Below, piece by piece: positions 54,820-63,600 of a DNA stretch of 64,000 bases. Each line of letters begins with the position of its first letter. Position 1 is the first letter of the stretch. The notes under the pieces were generated by a model. It had not been told where the DNA came from. It saw nothing but the letters and a program-made list of their open reading frames with translations, and did no database searches. The stretch covers positions 496,001-560,000 of the forward strand of contig NZ_CP061281.1 in NCBI RefSeq assembly GCF_014621695.1, in the 5' to 3' direction. Position numbers and translations under genes: made by a program. This DNA is from Streptomyces xanthii. Lineage in GTDB: Bacteria; Actinomycetota; Actinomycetes; Streptomycetales; Streptomycetaceae.

Positions 54820-55688
54820 AGGGTCAGCTCCGATCGGCGGCGCGGGTTGAGGCGTTCGCGCCAGGCTCCGGCGAGGCCCGCGATGGCGAGGGTCGGCACG
54901 ATGATGAACAGTCCGGGGAAGAGGGTGGGCCACCAGTCGCCGGCCAGCAGCGAGCCGCGCGCCGACTGCACGAGGGTGCCGAGGCTCGCCTGGTGGGCGG
55001 GGAGTCCGAGGCCGAGGAAGGACAGGGCGGACTCGTGCCAGACGGCGTGCGGCACCATGAGGACGGCGGCGAGCGCGGCCTGGGGCAGTACGCCGGGCAG
55101 CAGGTGCCGGAGGGTGACCCGCCATCGGGAGGCACCGCCGGAGATCGCCGCGTCGATGTACGGGCGCGAGCGCAGGGAGAGCACTTCGGCGCGCACGATC
55201 CGGGCCGTGGACAGCCAGTGGGTGAGGCCCACGGAGACGACCACGGGCCAGACGCCGGGCCGGAACATGGCGACGATGAAGATGCCGAGCAGCAGGTGCG
55301 GCACGGAGGAGAAGGCGTCGACGACGCGCATCAGGGCCCGGTCGGTCCAGCCGCCGAGGGCGCCGGCGAGCGCGCCGACGGCCGTTCCGACGACGGTCGC
55401 GACGACGGCGGCGACGACCCCGACGAGCAGGGAGACGCGCAGCCCGTAGACGCAGCGCAGCAGCAGGTCGCGGCCGACGTCGTCGGTGCCGAACGGGTGG
55501 GCCCAGGTGGGCGGTCGCAGTTTCGCGGCGAGGTCGACGGCCTGCTGGTCGAGCTGGGTCAGGGGCGGGACGAGCAGCACGGCGAGCAGGACGGCGGCCA
55601 CGATCACGGCGGAGGAGCGCACCCGCCACGCGCGCGTGGAGCGGCGCCGGGTGCCGTGCGTGCGCCAGGCGAGGGTCTGGTCAGCCAT
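54816..55688 (-). CDS. Dipeptide/nickel-type ABC importer, DppC-like permease
   Basis: 290 aa with about six hydrophobic helices. HPFGTDDVGRDLLLRCVYGL near residue 64 and the EAA loop YIDAAISGGASRWRVTLRHL near 178 are DppC/OppC signatures. The start overlaps the DppB-like stop by 8 bp, so it is translationally coupled. Together with the DppB-like subunit it forms the pore. Confidence 0.93.
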   Translation of the reverse strand: MADQTLAWRTHGTRRRSTRAWRVRSSAVIVAAVLLAVLLVPPLTQLDQQAVDLAAKLRPPTWAHPFGTDDVGRDLLLRCVYGLRVSLLVGVVAAVVATVVGTAVGALAGALGGWTDRALMRVVDAFSSVPHLLLGIFIVAMFRPGVWPVVVSVGLTHWLSTARIVRAEVLSLRSRPYIDAAISGGASRWRVTLRHLLPGVLPQAALAAVLMVPHAVWHESALSFLGLGLPAHQASLGTLVQSARGSLLAGDWWPTLFPGLFIIVPTLAIAGLAGAWRERLNPRRRSELTL

Positions 55689-56673
55689 CGAAGCCCACCC
55701 TCGGGTCGGCGAGGCCGTACAGCAGGTCGGCGGCCCAGTTCCCGGCGAGGACGGCGCACGTGGCGAGGACCGTGAGCGCGGCGAGCAGGGAGAAGTCGAC
55801 GGAGGTGGCGGCCTGGACGGTCGCGGCGGCGATGCCGGGCCAGCTGAAGACGGTCTCCACGAGGAGGGCTCCGGTGATGAGTTCGGGCACGCGCGAGCCG
55901 ATCAGGGTGAGGACGGGCAGGGTGCCGGAGCGCAGGGCGTGGCCGAACAGGACGGTGCGCTGGGCGAGTCCACGGGCCTTGGCGCCGCGTACGGGGTCCT
56001 CGTCGAGGGCTTCGCCGACGCCTTGCCGCACATAGAGGACGAACCAGGGAAGTTGCGAGACGGCGAGGACGCCGGCGGGCAGGACGAGGTGGGACAGGAC
56101 CTGGCCCGCGCCGACCGTGGTGGAGCCGGTGTCGGTGAGGCCGCCGGCGGGCAGCACGCCGAGTTTGAGGGCGAACAGCCAGACGGCGAGGAGCCCTAGC
56201 CAGAACGGCGGGGCGGCTTCCAGGGTGTACGCGAGGGAGGTGACGGCGCGGTCGAGCGGGCTGCCTCGGCGGCGCGCGGCGAGCACGCCGAGGAGGGTGC
56301 CGACGACGATCGCGGCGAGGAACGCGGTGGCGGCGAGCAGCACGGACCAGCCGAGGCGTTCGCCGATGACCTGGGCGACAGGCTGGCGCATGACGGCGGA
56401 GTCGCCGAGGTCGCCGTGGAGGGCGGAGGTGAGCCAGTCCCACCAGCGGCCGGTCAGCGGGCGGTCGACACCGAGGTTCTCGCGGAGCTGGTCGAGGTTC
56501 TCCTGGGACGCGGTGAGTCCGGCGGTGCCCGCGTAGGCCCTGACCGGGTCGAAGGGGGAGGCGGCGGCGACCGCGAAGACGCCGAAGGTGACGACGGCCA
56601 GGACGGGCACGGCGAAGAGGATCCGCCGGCCCGTCAGGCGTGCCATCGGCCCCCAGGGGAGCCGCCTGCTCAT
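55681..56673 (-). CDS. Dipeptide/nickel-type ABC importer, DppB-like permease
   Basis: 330 aa with six hydrophobic helices. The large extracytoplasmic loop after TM1 (FDPVRAYAGTAGLTASQ) and the EAA-like loop DPVRGAKARGLAQRTVLFGH mark it as DppB/OppB. ATG 56673 overlaps the binding-protein stop (ATGA). Confidence 0.93.
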   Translation of the reverse strand: MSRRLPWGPMARLTGRRILFAVPVLAVVTFGVFAVAAASPFDPVRAYAGTAGLTASQENLDQLRENLGVDRPLTGRWWDWLTSALHGDLGDSAVMRQPVAQVIGERLGWSVLLAATAFLAAIVVGTLLGVLAARRRGSPLDRAVTSLAYTLEAAPPFWLGLLAVWLFALKLGVLPAGGLTDTGSTTVGAGQVLSHLVLPAGVLAVSQLPWFVLYVRQGVGEALDEDPVRGAKARGLAQRTVLFGHALRSGTLPVLTLIGSRVPELITGALLVETVFSWPGIAAATVQAATSVDFSLLAALTVLATCAVLAGNWAADLLYGLADPRVGFDG

Positions 56674-58262
56674 GCGCGCCAGTCCTCGACGTTCCACCAG
56701 GGGCCGGAGGCCAGGCCGTGGTCGTGCGGTTCGACCTGGGTGGTGAGGTCGCCGAAGCGCTCGTCGACGACGTAGAGGTGGTCGATGTGGGTGAGGAAGG
56801 TGTAGCCGGGGTCCTTCACCAGGGCGCGCTGGACGGTGTCGTACGCCTTCTGCCGCTCGGCGCGGTCGTCGGTCCTGCGGGCCGCTTCGAGGGCCCGGTC
56901 GACGCTCTTGTCGTCGTACCAGGCCATGTTGTTGAAGCCGTCACCCGCGAGCGTGGACCTGAGCAGACCGTACTGGTCGAAGTCGGGGTCGGCGGGGGCG
57001 CCGCCGCCGGCGAGGACGGCGTCCTCGGGCATGCGGGGCATGATGACCTCCCACGTGCCGGACTCGACCTTGATGTCGATGCCGAGCTTCTTGGCGTCGG
57101 AGGCGTAGGCGAGGGCGTGGTCCTGGCGGAGCTTGTCGCCGGTCAGGTACCAGAGCGGAAAGGCGGCGCGGACGCCGTCCCTGGTCCGGACGCCGTCGGC
57201 GCCCTTCTTCCAGCCGGCCTCGTCGAGCAGCTTGTTCGCCTGGTCGACGTCGTACGCGCGCTCGGTGCCCCGGGTGAACCAGGGGCTGTCGGTCGGGACG
57301 GGCCCGTAGGCCTCCTTGCCGGCGCCTTCGAGGATCCGGTCGACCATGGCCTTGCGGTCGACGCCGGTGTCGAGGGCGCGGCGGATCGCGGTGTCGCCGG
57401 TGACCTTGTTGCCGGTGGGCAGGGTGACGAGGCGGTAGTCGAAACTCTTGGCCGCGTACGTCTTCTTGCCGCCGTCCTTCGCGAAGGTCCTGGCGAGGTT
57501 CGGCGGGAGGATGGCGCCGTCGAGGTCGCCGGAGCGCAGCCGGGTGGCGCGCACGTCGTCGTCCTTGATGACGGCCATGGTGAAGTGCTCGATCTCCGGC
57601 TTGCCGCCCCAGTAGTCGGGGTTCGCCTTGAAGACGAGCTGCTCGCCCTTGGACCACTTGACGAGTTCGTAGGGGCCGGTGCCGACGGGCTTCGTGGTGA
57701 AGGTGCCGCTGTTGACGTCCTGCTTCGCCGCGATGTGCTCGGGGGCTATGGGCAGGACGGTGCGCTCGGCGAACGGCGCGTAGGGGTACTTGAGGTGGAA
57801 GACGACGGTGTCGTCGCCCTTCGCCTCGACGTCCTCGACGGCGTCCAGCTCGGTCTTCGAGGCGTTGTTCGTCTTCTTGTCGAGGATCGTCTCGTAGGTG
57901 AAGACGACGTCCTCGGACGTGAACGGCTCGCCGTCGCTGAACTTCACGCCCTCGCGCAGCTTGTACGTGTAGGTGCGGCCGTCGTCGGTGACCTTCGGCA
58001 GGGCGGCGGCGAGGGCGGGCTTCAGCTTCATGCCGGCGTCGTGGGTGAGCAGCCCGTCGAAGATCTTCGAGTTGCCGTCCTTGCCGTAGCCGAGCAGGGG
58101 GCTGAGGCTGTCGGGTTCGTAGGCGATGCCGACGACCGCGCTGTCGGAGCCGCCCTTGTCGCCGCCCGCGGTGCCGTCGTCCGGCGCCGCGCAGGCCGCG
58201 GCGGTCAGCGCGAGTGCGGTGACCGCCGCTCCTGATATGACGCTCCGTGCCGGACGTGCCAC
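56670..58262 (-). CDS. Dipeptide/nickel-type ABC importer, binding lipoprotein
   Basis: About 530 aa, the SBP_bac_5 fold. The signal peptide (AVTALALTAAAC) ends in a slightly atypical lipobox with Ala at -3. YKLREGVKFSDGEPFTSEDV and GTGPYELVKWSKGEQLVFKA are family signatures. GTG 58262 is preferred because AGGGG lies 8 nt upstream; GTG 58271 is an in-frame alternative with poor spacing. The ligand could be a peptide, metallophore or nickel complex. First gene of the operon, with a palindromic operator candidate upstream. Confidence 0.9.
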   Translation of the reverse strand: MARPARSVISGAAVTALALTAAACAAPDDGTAGGDKGGSDSAVVGIAYEPDSLSPLLGYGKDGNSKIFDGLLTHDAGMKLKPALAAALPKVTDDGRTYTYKLREGVKFSDGEPFTSEDVVFTYETILDKKTNNASKTELDAVEDVEAKGDDTVVFHLKYPYAPFAERTVLPIAPEHIAAKQDVNSGTFTTKPVGTGPYELVKWSKGEQLVFKANPDYWGGKPEIEHFTMAVIKDDDVRATRLRSGDLDGAILPPNLARTFAKDGGKKTYAAKSFDYRLVTLPTGNKVTGDTAIRRALDTGVDRKAMVDRILEGAGKEAYGPVPTDSPWFTRGTERAYDVDQANKLLDEAGWKKGADGVRTRDGVRAAFPLWYLTGDKLRQDHALAYASDAKKLGIDIKVESGTWEVIMPRMPEDAVLAGGGAPADPDFDQYGLLRSTLAGDGFNNMAWYDDKSVDRALEAARRTDDRAERQKAYDTVQRALVKDPGYTFLTHIDHLYVVDERFGDLTTQVEPHDHGLASGPWWNVEDWRA

Positions 58263-58309
58263 TCCACCCACCCCTGTTCAAGATCGACCGTTGTTGCATA
58301 AAGCTGTTG

Positions 58310-58326
58310 TTGCGAACAGCTCGCAA
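58310..58326. promoter_or_regulatory. TTGCGA-ACAGC-TCGCAA operator candidate
   Basis: A perfect 6-bp dyad in an AT-richer patch 50-65 nt upstream of the binding-protein gene. TTGTTGC-type repeats surround it (58291-58297 and 58307-58313). It probably overlaps the importer operon promoter. Confidence 0.5.
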
Positions 58327-58390
58327 TAATGCCATCTCGTCAAGGTTGGGCAAAGGCGGGGTCAAGCCAAGTGGCTCCCGGCGGGTTCGG

Positions 58391-59491
58391 TCAGGGCGCC
58401 CAGAGCTCCACCAGCTCGGCCAGCTCCTCGCGGTGCCGGCCCGCGGTGCCCAGTGCGATCGAGTCGGCCTTGGCCCGCTTCAGATAGAGGTGGATGGGGT
58501 GTTCCCAGGTCATGCCGATGCCGCCGTGCAGCTGGAGGGCCTCCTCTGCGGCGTGCACCGCGACCGGCGCCGCGTAGGCCTGGGCGACGGCCACCGCGAT
58601 GTCGGCGTCTTCGCTGCCGGCGGCGAGTGCGTCCGCCGCGCCCCGCGCCGCGGCCTTCAGGTTGACCGTCTCCAGCCAGAGCTGGGCGAGGCGGTGCTTG
58701 AGCGCCTGGAAGGAGCCGACGGGGCGGTTGAACTGGTTCCGCTCGCGTGTGTAGCGCACGGTCTCGGTCAACAGCCATTCGGACAGGCCCAGTTGCTCGG
58801 ACACGAGCAGGCCGGCTCCGGCGCGCAGGGCGCGGCGGACGGCGGGTGCGGCGGTGGGCGCGAGGAGGCGTCCGGCCGCGCCGTCGAACGCGACCGCGGC
58901 GAGCGGGCGGGTGCGGTCGAGGGAGGTCTGCGGGGTGACCGTGACCCCGGGGGCCCCGGCGTCGACCGCGAACAGGCCGTCGGCGGTGGGCACGAGGAAC
59001 ACGTCCGCGGCGGCCGCGTCCGCGACCCCGGTGACGGCGCCGGTCAGTGCCGCCGCGTCCGCGCGCACGCCCCACTCGTCGCGCGGCGCCCGGTCCGACA
59101 GCGGCACGGCGAGCGCGCCGACCGTGCGGCCGGAGGCGAGTGCGGCGAGCAGGGTCGCGGCCTCCTCACCCTCGCAGGCGAGCAGCGCCTCGGTCGCGAC
59201 GACGGCGCTCGTCAGGTACGGGACGGGAGCGACGGCCCGGCCCAACTCCTCCAGCACGACGGCGGCTTCGCGGTGCGTGGCGCCCTGACCGCCCCGCTCC
59301 TCGGGCACGAGGAGTCCGGCCAGGCCCATGCTCTCCGCGAGGTTCTTCCACAGGGCGCGGTCGTGCGGCTCGTCCGATTCGGCGCGGGTCTGGACGGTCG
59401 CGGCGTCGCAGTGGTCGGCGAGCAGATCACGGACCGCCGAGCGCAGGGCTTCCTCTTCCTCCGTGTAGAGGAGGTCGGGCTGGTGGCTCAT
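58391..59491 (-). CDS. Acyl-CoA dehydrogenase, small subunit type
   Basis: 366 aa of ACAD fold. The N-terminal helical domain starts EEEEALRSAVRDLLADHCD, and near the C-terminus LQLHGGIGMTWEHPIHLYLK is the family signature in the form seen in heteromeric actinobacterial ACADs. Middle segments are Ala-rich and weakly conserved, suggesting a structural partner for the ACAD encoded upstream, whose stop overlaps this start (ATGA). It oxidises acyl-CoA together with that partner; the chain or ring substrate is unknown. Confidence 0.9.
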   Translation of the reverse strand: MSHQPDLLYTEEEEALRSAVRDLLADHCDAATVQTRAESDEPHDRALWKNLAESMGLAGLLVPEERGGQGATHREAAVVLEELGRAVAPVPYLTSAVVATEALLACEGEEAATLLAALASGRTVGALAVPLSDRAPRDEWGVRADAAALTGAVTGVADAAAADVFLVPTADGLFAVDAGAPGVTVTPQTSLDRTRPLAAVAFDGAAGRLLAPTAAPAVRRALRAGAGLLVSEQLGLSEWLLTETVRYTRERNQFNRPVGSFQALKHRLAQLWLETVNLKAAARGAADALAAGSEDADIAVAVAQAYAAPVAVHAAEEALQLHGGIGMTWEHPIHLYLKRAKADSIALGTAGRHREELAELVELWAP

Positions 59492-60672
59492 CGGGACAGG
59501 TCCTTCCAGGCGACGTCCTTGTCGGTGCGCGGCTCGGGCGGCAGGCCCAGGACGCGCTCGGCGACGATGTTCAGCAGGATCTCGCTCGTCCCGCCCTCGA
59601 TGCTGTTGCCCTTGGCGCGCAGGTAGCGGTAACCGGCCTCGCGCCCCTCGAAGTCGACGAGCTCGGGGCGGCGCAGCGTCCAGTCGTCGTACAGCAGGCC
59701 TTCCTCGCCGAGGAGTTCGACCTCCAGTCCGCTGATCTCCTGGTTGAGCCGGGCGAAGCCGAGCTTCATGCCCGCGCCCTCGGGGCCGGGCTGTCCGGCG
59801 ACGAGCTGCTGGCGCGTTCGCTCCCCGGTGAGCCGGGCGACCTCGGCCTCGACCCAGAGCTTGACCAGGCGCTGGTGCAGGTCCTGGGTGCGCAGCTCGG
59901 GACGCTCGCGCCAGGTCTTCGCGGCGAGACCGATGAGGCCGCCTTCACGGGGGATGCGGGCGCCGCCGATCGCGACGCGTTCGTTGTTGAGCGTGGTCTG
60001 GGCGACCTTCCAGCCGTCGCCGATCTCGCCGAGCCGGTGGGCGTCGGGGATCTTCACGCCGGTGAGGAACACCTCGTTGAACTCGGCCTCGCCGGTGATC
60101 TGGCGCAGCGGCCGCACGTCGACCCCGGGGTCGGTCATGTCACAGACGAAGTACGTGATGCCCTTGTGCTTGGGCACGTCCGGTTCGGTGCGGGCGATGA
60201 GGATGGCGAAGCGCGCGTTGTGCGCGCCGGACGTCCACACCTTCTGGCCGTCGACGGTCCAGGTGCCGCCGTCGAGGACGGCGCGGGTGCCGAGCGCGGC
60301 GAGGTCGGATCCGGCGCCGGGCTCGCTGAAGAGCTGGCACCACACCTCCTCGCCGGTCCACAGCGGCTTCAGGAAGCGCTTCTTCTGCTCCTCGGTGCCG
60401 TAGCGCAGGATGGTGGGGGCGGCCATGCCGAGCCCGATCCCGTTGCGCCGCGGGTCGTTGTCGGGGGCGCCCGCGGCCGTCAGCTCGGCGTCGACGACGG
60501 CCTGGAGAGAGCGCGGCGCGTCGAGACCGCCGAGGCCCTGCGGATAGTGCACCCAGGCGAGTCCGGCGTCGAAGCGGGCCCGCAGGAACTCCTCGCGGGG
60601 TGTGGAGGCGGGCGGGTGCGCGGCCAGGAACTCCTGGGTCAGCGCACGCAGTTCGGCGGCGTCGGCGCTCAT
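59488..60672 (-). CDS. Acyl-CoA dehydrogenase, large subunit type
   Basis: 394 aa. FAD- and substrate-binding signatures are clear: CQLFSEPGAGSDLAALGTRA near residue 115, DGQKVWTSGAHNARFAILIA near 145 and GNSIEGGTSEILLNIVAERV near the C-terminus. The ATG 60672 overlaps the oxidoreductase stop and its own stop overlaps the small ACAD start, so a 1:1 complex (alpha2-beta2, as known for steroid side-chain ACADs) is likely. Confidence 0.93.
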   Translation of the reverse strand: MSADAAELRALTQEFLAAHPPASTPREEFLRARFDAGLAWVHYPQGLGGLDAPRSLQAVVDAELTAAGAPDNDPRRNGIGLGMAAPTILRYGTEEQKKRFLKPLWTGEEVWCQLFSEPGAGSDLAALGTRAVLDGGTWTVDGQKVWTSGAHNARFAILIARTEPDVPKHKGITYFVCDMTDPGVDVRPLRQITGEAEFNEVFLTGVKIPDAHRLGEIGDGWKVAQTTLNNERVAIGGARIPREGGLIGLAAKTWRERPELRTQDLHQRLVKLWVEAEVARLTGERTRQQLVAGQPGPEGAGMKLGFARLNQEISGLEVELLGEEGLLYDDWTLRRPELVDFEGREAGYRYLRAKGNSIEGGTSEILLNIVAERVLGLPPEPRTDKDVAWKDLSR

Positions 60673-61655
60673 GCGCGGGCTCCTTCCGTACGGGCGTCCA
60701 GGCCGGGCACGACGACGACGCGGCCCGTGGTGACGCCGTCGGCGACGCGCTGCACGGCGGCCGGCGCGTCCGCGAGGCCCACGCGCTCGCTGACGAGGGG
60801 CTTGATGGCGCCGCGCGCGGCGAGCTCGGTCAGCTTCTCGTGGCAGTGCGGGATGAGCTTCGGGTTCTTGCTCGCGTACAGGCCCCAGTGGAGGCCGAGG
60901 ATCGAGTAGTTCTTGACCAGCGCGTGGTTGAGGGCGGGGCTCGGGATGGTGCCCGAGGCGAAGCCGACGACGACGATGCGGCCCTCGAAGGCGACGGTCT
61001 TGGCGGACTGGGTGTACGCCTCGCCGCCGACCGGGTCGTAGATCACGTCGGCGCCGCGGCCGCCGGTGGCCTCCTTGACGGCGGCGATGACGTCCTCGGA
61101 GCGGCGGTCGACGACGACGTCGCAGCCGAGCTCGGCGGCGACCTTCGCCTTCTCGGGGCCGCCGACGACGCCGATGACGCGGGCGCCGGCGGCCTTGCCG
61201 AGCTGGACGGCGGCGCTGCCGACGCCGCCCGCGGCGGCGTGCACGAGCAGCGTCTCGCCGTCCTGGAGGCGGGCGCGCTGGTGCAGGCCGAACCAGCCGG
61301 TCTGGTAGCCGATGTGCAGAGCGGCCGTCTCGGCGTCGTCGAGCGCGTCGGGCGCGGGCAGCAGGGCGCGCGCGTCGGCGACGGCGTACTCGGCGAAGCC
61401 GCCGTGGGGCAGCACGGGATTGGCGATGACGCGGCGGCCGTCCTCGGTCTCGCCGCAGATCTCGACGCCCGGGGTGAACGGGAGCGGGGGCCTGACCTGG
61501 TACTGGCCGCGGCAGAGCAGGGCGTCCGGGAAGTTGATGTTGGAGGCGCGCACCTTGAGCAGGACCTGCCCGTCGCCGGGCACGGGGCGCTCGACCTCTT
61601 CGAGGCGCATCACCTCGCTCGGCTCGCCGTTCTCGTGCACTTGCCATGCCTGCAT
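60669..61655 (-). CDS. Zinc-less NADPH:quinone oxidoreductase (MDR family)
   Basis: 328 aa. RASNINFPDALLCRGQYQVR and the Rossmann motif AAAGGVGSAAVQLGKAAGAR near residue 143 give the quinone reductase/enoyl reductase group. No zinc ligands. GGAGG lies 7 nt before ATG 61655. First gene of a three-gene overlapping operon with two ACADs, so it may act on an enoyl- or keto-acyl intermediate there. It is related to, but distinct from, the oxidoreductase at 12041. Confidence 0.9.
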   Translation of the reverse strand: MQAWQVHENGEPSEVMRLEEVERPVPGDGQVLLKVRASNINFPDALLCRGQYQVRPPLPFTPGVEICGETEDGRRVIANPVLPHGGFAEYAVADARALLPAPDALDDAETAALHIGYQTGWFGLHQRARLQDGETLLVHAAAGGVGSAAVQLGKAAGARVIGVVGGPEKAKVAAELGCDVVVDRRSEDVIAAVKEATGGRGADVIYDPVGGEAYTQSAKTVAFEGRIVVVGFASGTIPSPALNHALVKNYSILGLHWGLYASKNPKLIPHCHEKLTELAARGAIKPLVSERVGLADAPAAVQRVADGVTTGRVVVVPGLDARTEGARA

Positions 61656-61778
61656 GCGGGGCCTCCACGGGACTGCGTCGTCACACCGGGTTCCACGGCC
61701 GGTCGCTGACCGGCCCAGTCGCATACTAAGCGGTCGCTTGCCGTCCTGTGAATGCCTCTCGGCGAATGCGCCGCGAGG

Positions 61779-62414
61779 TCATTCCTGGGGGCCGCGCGCG
61801 GGTCTGGCCCGGACGTGCATCCGCTCGCCCTGCGGCCCGAAGAGACTCAGGAACTCGGCGGGCCCCTCCCCCGTCGATCCGAACCAGTGCGGCACGCGCG
61901 TGTCGAACTCGGCGGCCTCACCGGGGCCGAGCACCACATCGTGCTCGCCGAGCACGAGGCGCAGCTTGCCCGAGAGCATGTAGATCCACTCGTAGCCCTC
62001 GTGCGTCTGCGGGTCGGGCTCCTGCAGTCGCTGCGGCTCGATCACCTTGTACGCCTGCAGGCCGCCCGGTTGCCGGGTCAGCGGGAACATGGTGCGCCCG
62101 CCGTGCACGATCGGCTTGGCCCGCACGCGCGGATCGCCCACGGGCGGCGCGCCGACCAGTTCGTCGAGCGCGACCTGGTGGGCGCGGGCGATCGGGAGCA
62201 GCAGCTCCAGGCTGGGCTTGCGCAGGCCGGACTCCAGCCGGGACAGCGTGCTCACCGAGATGCCCGTGGCCTCCGAGAGCCCGGTCAGCGTGGCGCCGCG
62301 CTCCTTGCGCAGGGCGCGCAGGCGCGGGCCGACGCCCGTGAGCACGGCCTCCATGCTCTCGGCGGGCTGCTCGGCCACGGACTCGGCCGCGTGGGTGTGC
62401 GGGTGCGACTTCAT
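61779..62414 (-). CDS. XRE-family regulator with cupin domain
   Basis: 211 aa. The HTH (residues 27-80: GPRLRALRKERGATLTGLSE, then ISVSTLSRLESGLRKPSLEL) is joined to a C-terminal cupin (HEGYEWIYMLSGKLRLVLG) that would bind a small ligand. It is divergent from the FAD oxidoreductase and a likely regulator of it. The promoter is strong and the start lies 6 nt after the -10, so the mRNA is probably leaderless. Confidence 0.92.
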   Translation of the reverse strand: MKSHPHTHAAESVAEQPAESMEAVLTGVGPRLRALRKERGATLTGLSEATGISVSTLSRLESGLRKPSLELLLPIARAHQVALDELVGAPPVGDPRVRAKPIVHGGRTMFPLTRQPGGLQAYKVIEPQRLQEPDPQTHEGYEWIYMLSGKLRLVLGEHDVVLGPGEAAEFDTRVPHWFGSTGEGPAEFLSLFGPQGERMHVRARPARGPQE

Positions 62415-62420
62415 GCTTCC

Positions 62421-62449
62421 ATTGCAGTTTCGGCAAAGCGGTTTGTCAA
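62421..62449 (-). promoter_or_regulatory. Promoter of a leaderless XRE-cupin gene
   Basis: The minus strand reads a consensus TTGACA (62444-62449), a 17-nt spacer, TGCAAT (62421-62426), then 6 nt to ATG 62414. TTGC (62422-62425) and GCAA (62433-62436) form a dyad overlapping the -10, a possible autoregulatory site. Confidence 0.7.
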
Positions 62450-62526
62450 TACGCACGATCCGGTGCATCTTCGAGAACGGGAGACGGCAGGAGATTCCGC
62501 CGTTCCGGTGCAGCGAGGTGACCGTG

Positions 62527-63489
62527 ATGAGCAACGCAGACTCCGAGCAGAGGGTGTACGACGTCGTGGTGATCGGCGGTGGCACGGCGGGCCTGTCGGC
62601 GGCCCTGATCCTCGGCCGCGCGCGCCGCTCCGTGCTCGTCGTCGACGCGGGCGAGCCGCGCAACGCCCCGGCCGCGCACATGCAGGGCTACCCGTCCCGC
62701 GACGGCATGCCGCCCGCCGAGTTCCTGGCCGTGGTCCGCGAGGAGGTGGCCGGGTACGGGGTCGAGCTCGTCCGGGACCGGGTGACGAAGGCGGTGCCGG
62801 ACGGCTCCGGCGAGTTCGACGTGGTCCTCGCGGAGGGCGGCGGCGTCCACGGGCGCCGCCTGGTCGTCGCGACCGGCCTGACGGACGAGCTGCCGGACGT
62901 TCCCGGGGTCGCCGAGCGCTGGGGCCGCGACGTGATCCACTGCCCGTACTGCCACGGCTACGAGGTACGGGACGAGCCGGTCGGGGTGCTGTACGCGCCC
63001 GCCGCCGGCATCCATCAGGCCCTGCTGTTCAGCCAGTTGTCGCACGACGTGACCCTGTTCCTCGGCGCCCACGGCGAGGACGCGCTCACGGACGCCGAGT
63101 GGCGGCTGCTGGCGGCGGCCGAGGTCGCTGTGGTGACGGGTGAGGTGGCGGATCTGGTCGTGACGGACGACCGCCTCACCGGGGTCCGCCTCGCCGACGG
63201 CCGGGTGATCCCGCGCACGGTCACCGTGGTGGCGCCCCGCATGACCCCGAACGACTCCCTGCTGACCGGCCTCGGCGCCGACACCCGGGACACCCCGGCC
63301 GGCCGTTTCCCGGCCGTGGACCCCACGGGCCTGACGAGCGTCCCGGGTGTCTGGGCGGTCGGGAACGCGACGGGGCCGGCGGAGCAGGTGGTGAACGCGG
63401 CGAGCGGCGGCTACCGGGCGGGCACGGCGATCAACATGGACCTGCTCCTGACGGACCTGGAGGACCGGGCCGCGGCCGCCACGACCTGA
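62527..63489 (+). CDS. Thioredoxin-reductase-like FAD oxidoreductase
   Basis: 320 aa. The FAD motif VVIGGGTAGLSAALILGRA (residues 14-32) and the redox-active CPYC (Cys139, Cys142) followed by HGYE are present. GVWAVGNATGPAEQVVNAAS closes the C-terminal FAD site. The NADPH motif (GxGxxA) is not clear (VLYAPAAGIHQALLF), so it may not use NADPH normally. Members include enzymes that make disulfides in natural products as well as reductases. GAGGTG lies upstream; GTG 62524 is an adjacent alternative start. Divergent from the XRE-cupin regulator. Confidence 0.88.
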   Translation: MSNADSEQRVYDVVVIGGGTAGLSAALILGRARRSVLVVDAGEPRNAPAAHMQGYPSRDGMPPAEFLAVVREEVAGYGVELVRDRVTKAVPDGSGEFDVVLAEGGGVHGRRLVVATGLTDELPDVPGVAERWGRDVIHCPYCHGYEVRDEPVGVLYAPAAGIHQALLFSQLSHDVTLFLGAHGEDALTDAEWRLLAAAEVAVVTGEVADLVVTDDRLTGVRLADGRVIPRTVTVVAPRMTPNDSLLTGLGADTRDTPAGRFPAVDPTGLTSVPGVWAVGNATGPAEQVVNAASGGYRAGTAINMDLLLTDLEDRAAAATT

Positions 63490-63494
63490 GGCAG

Positions 63495-63520
63495 GCCCCG
63501 GGCCCACAGGGGCCCGGGGC
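63495..63520 (+). terminator. Hairpin terminator after the FAD oxidoreductase
   Basis: A perfect 11-bp stem (GCCCCGGGCCC / GGGCCCGGGGC) with an ACAG loop, 6 nt after the stop. No U-tract follows. Confidence 0.75.
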
Positions 63521-63600
63521 ACCGAGCCCGCACGGACGCGGGAAGGCCGCGCCCCGCACGGGCATGGAAAGGTCACGCCCCGCGCGGTATCCATGCGCGC

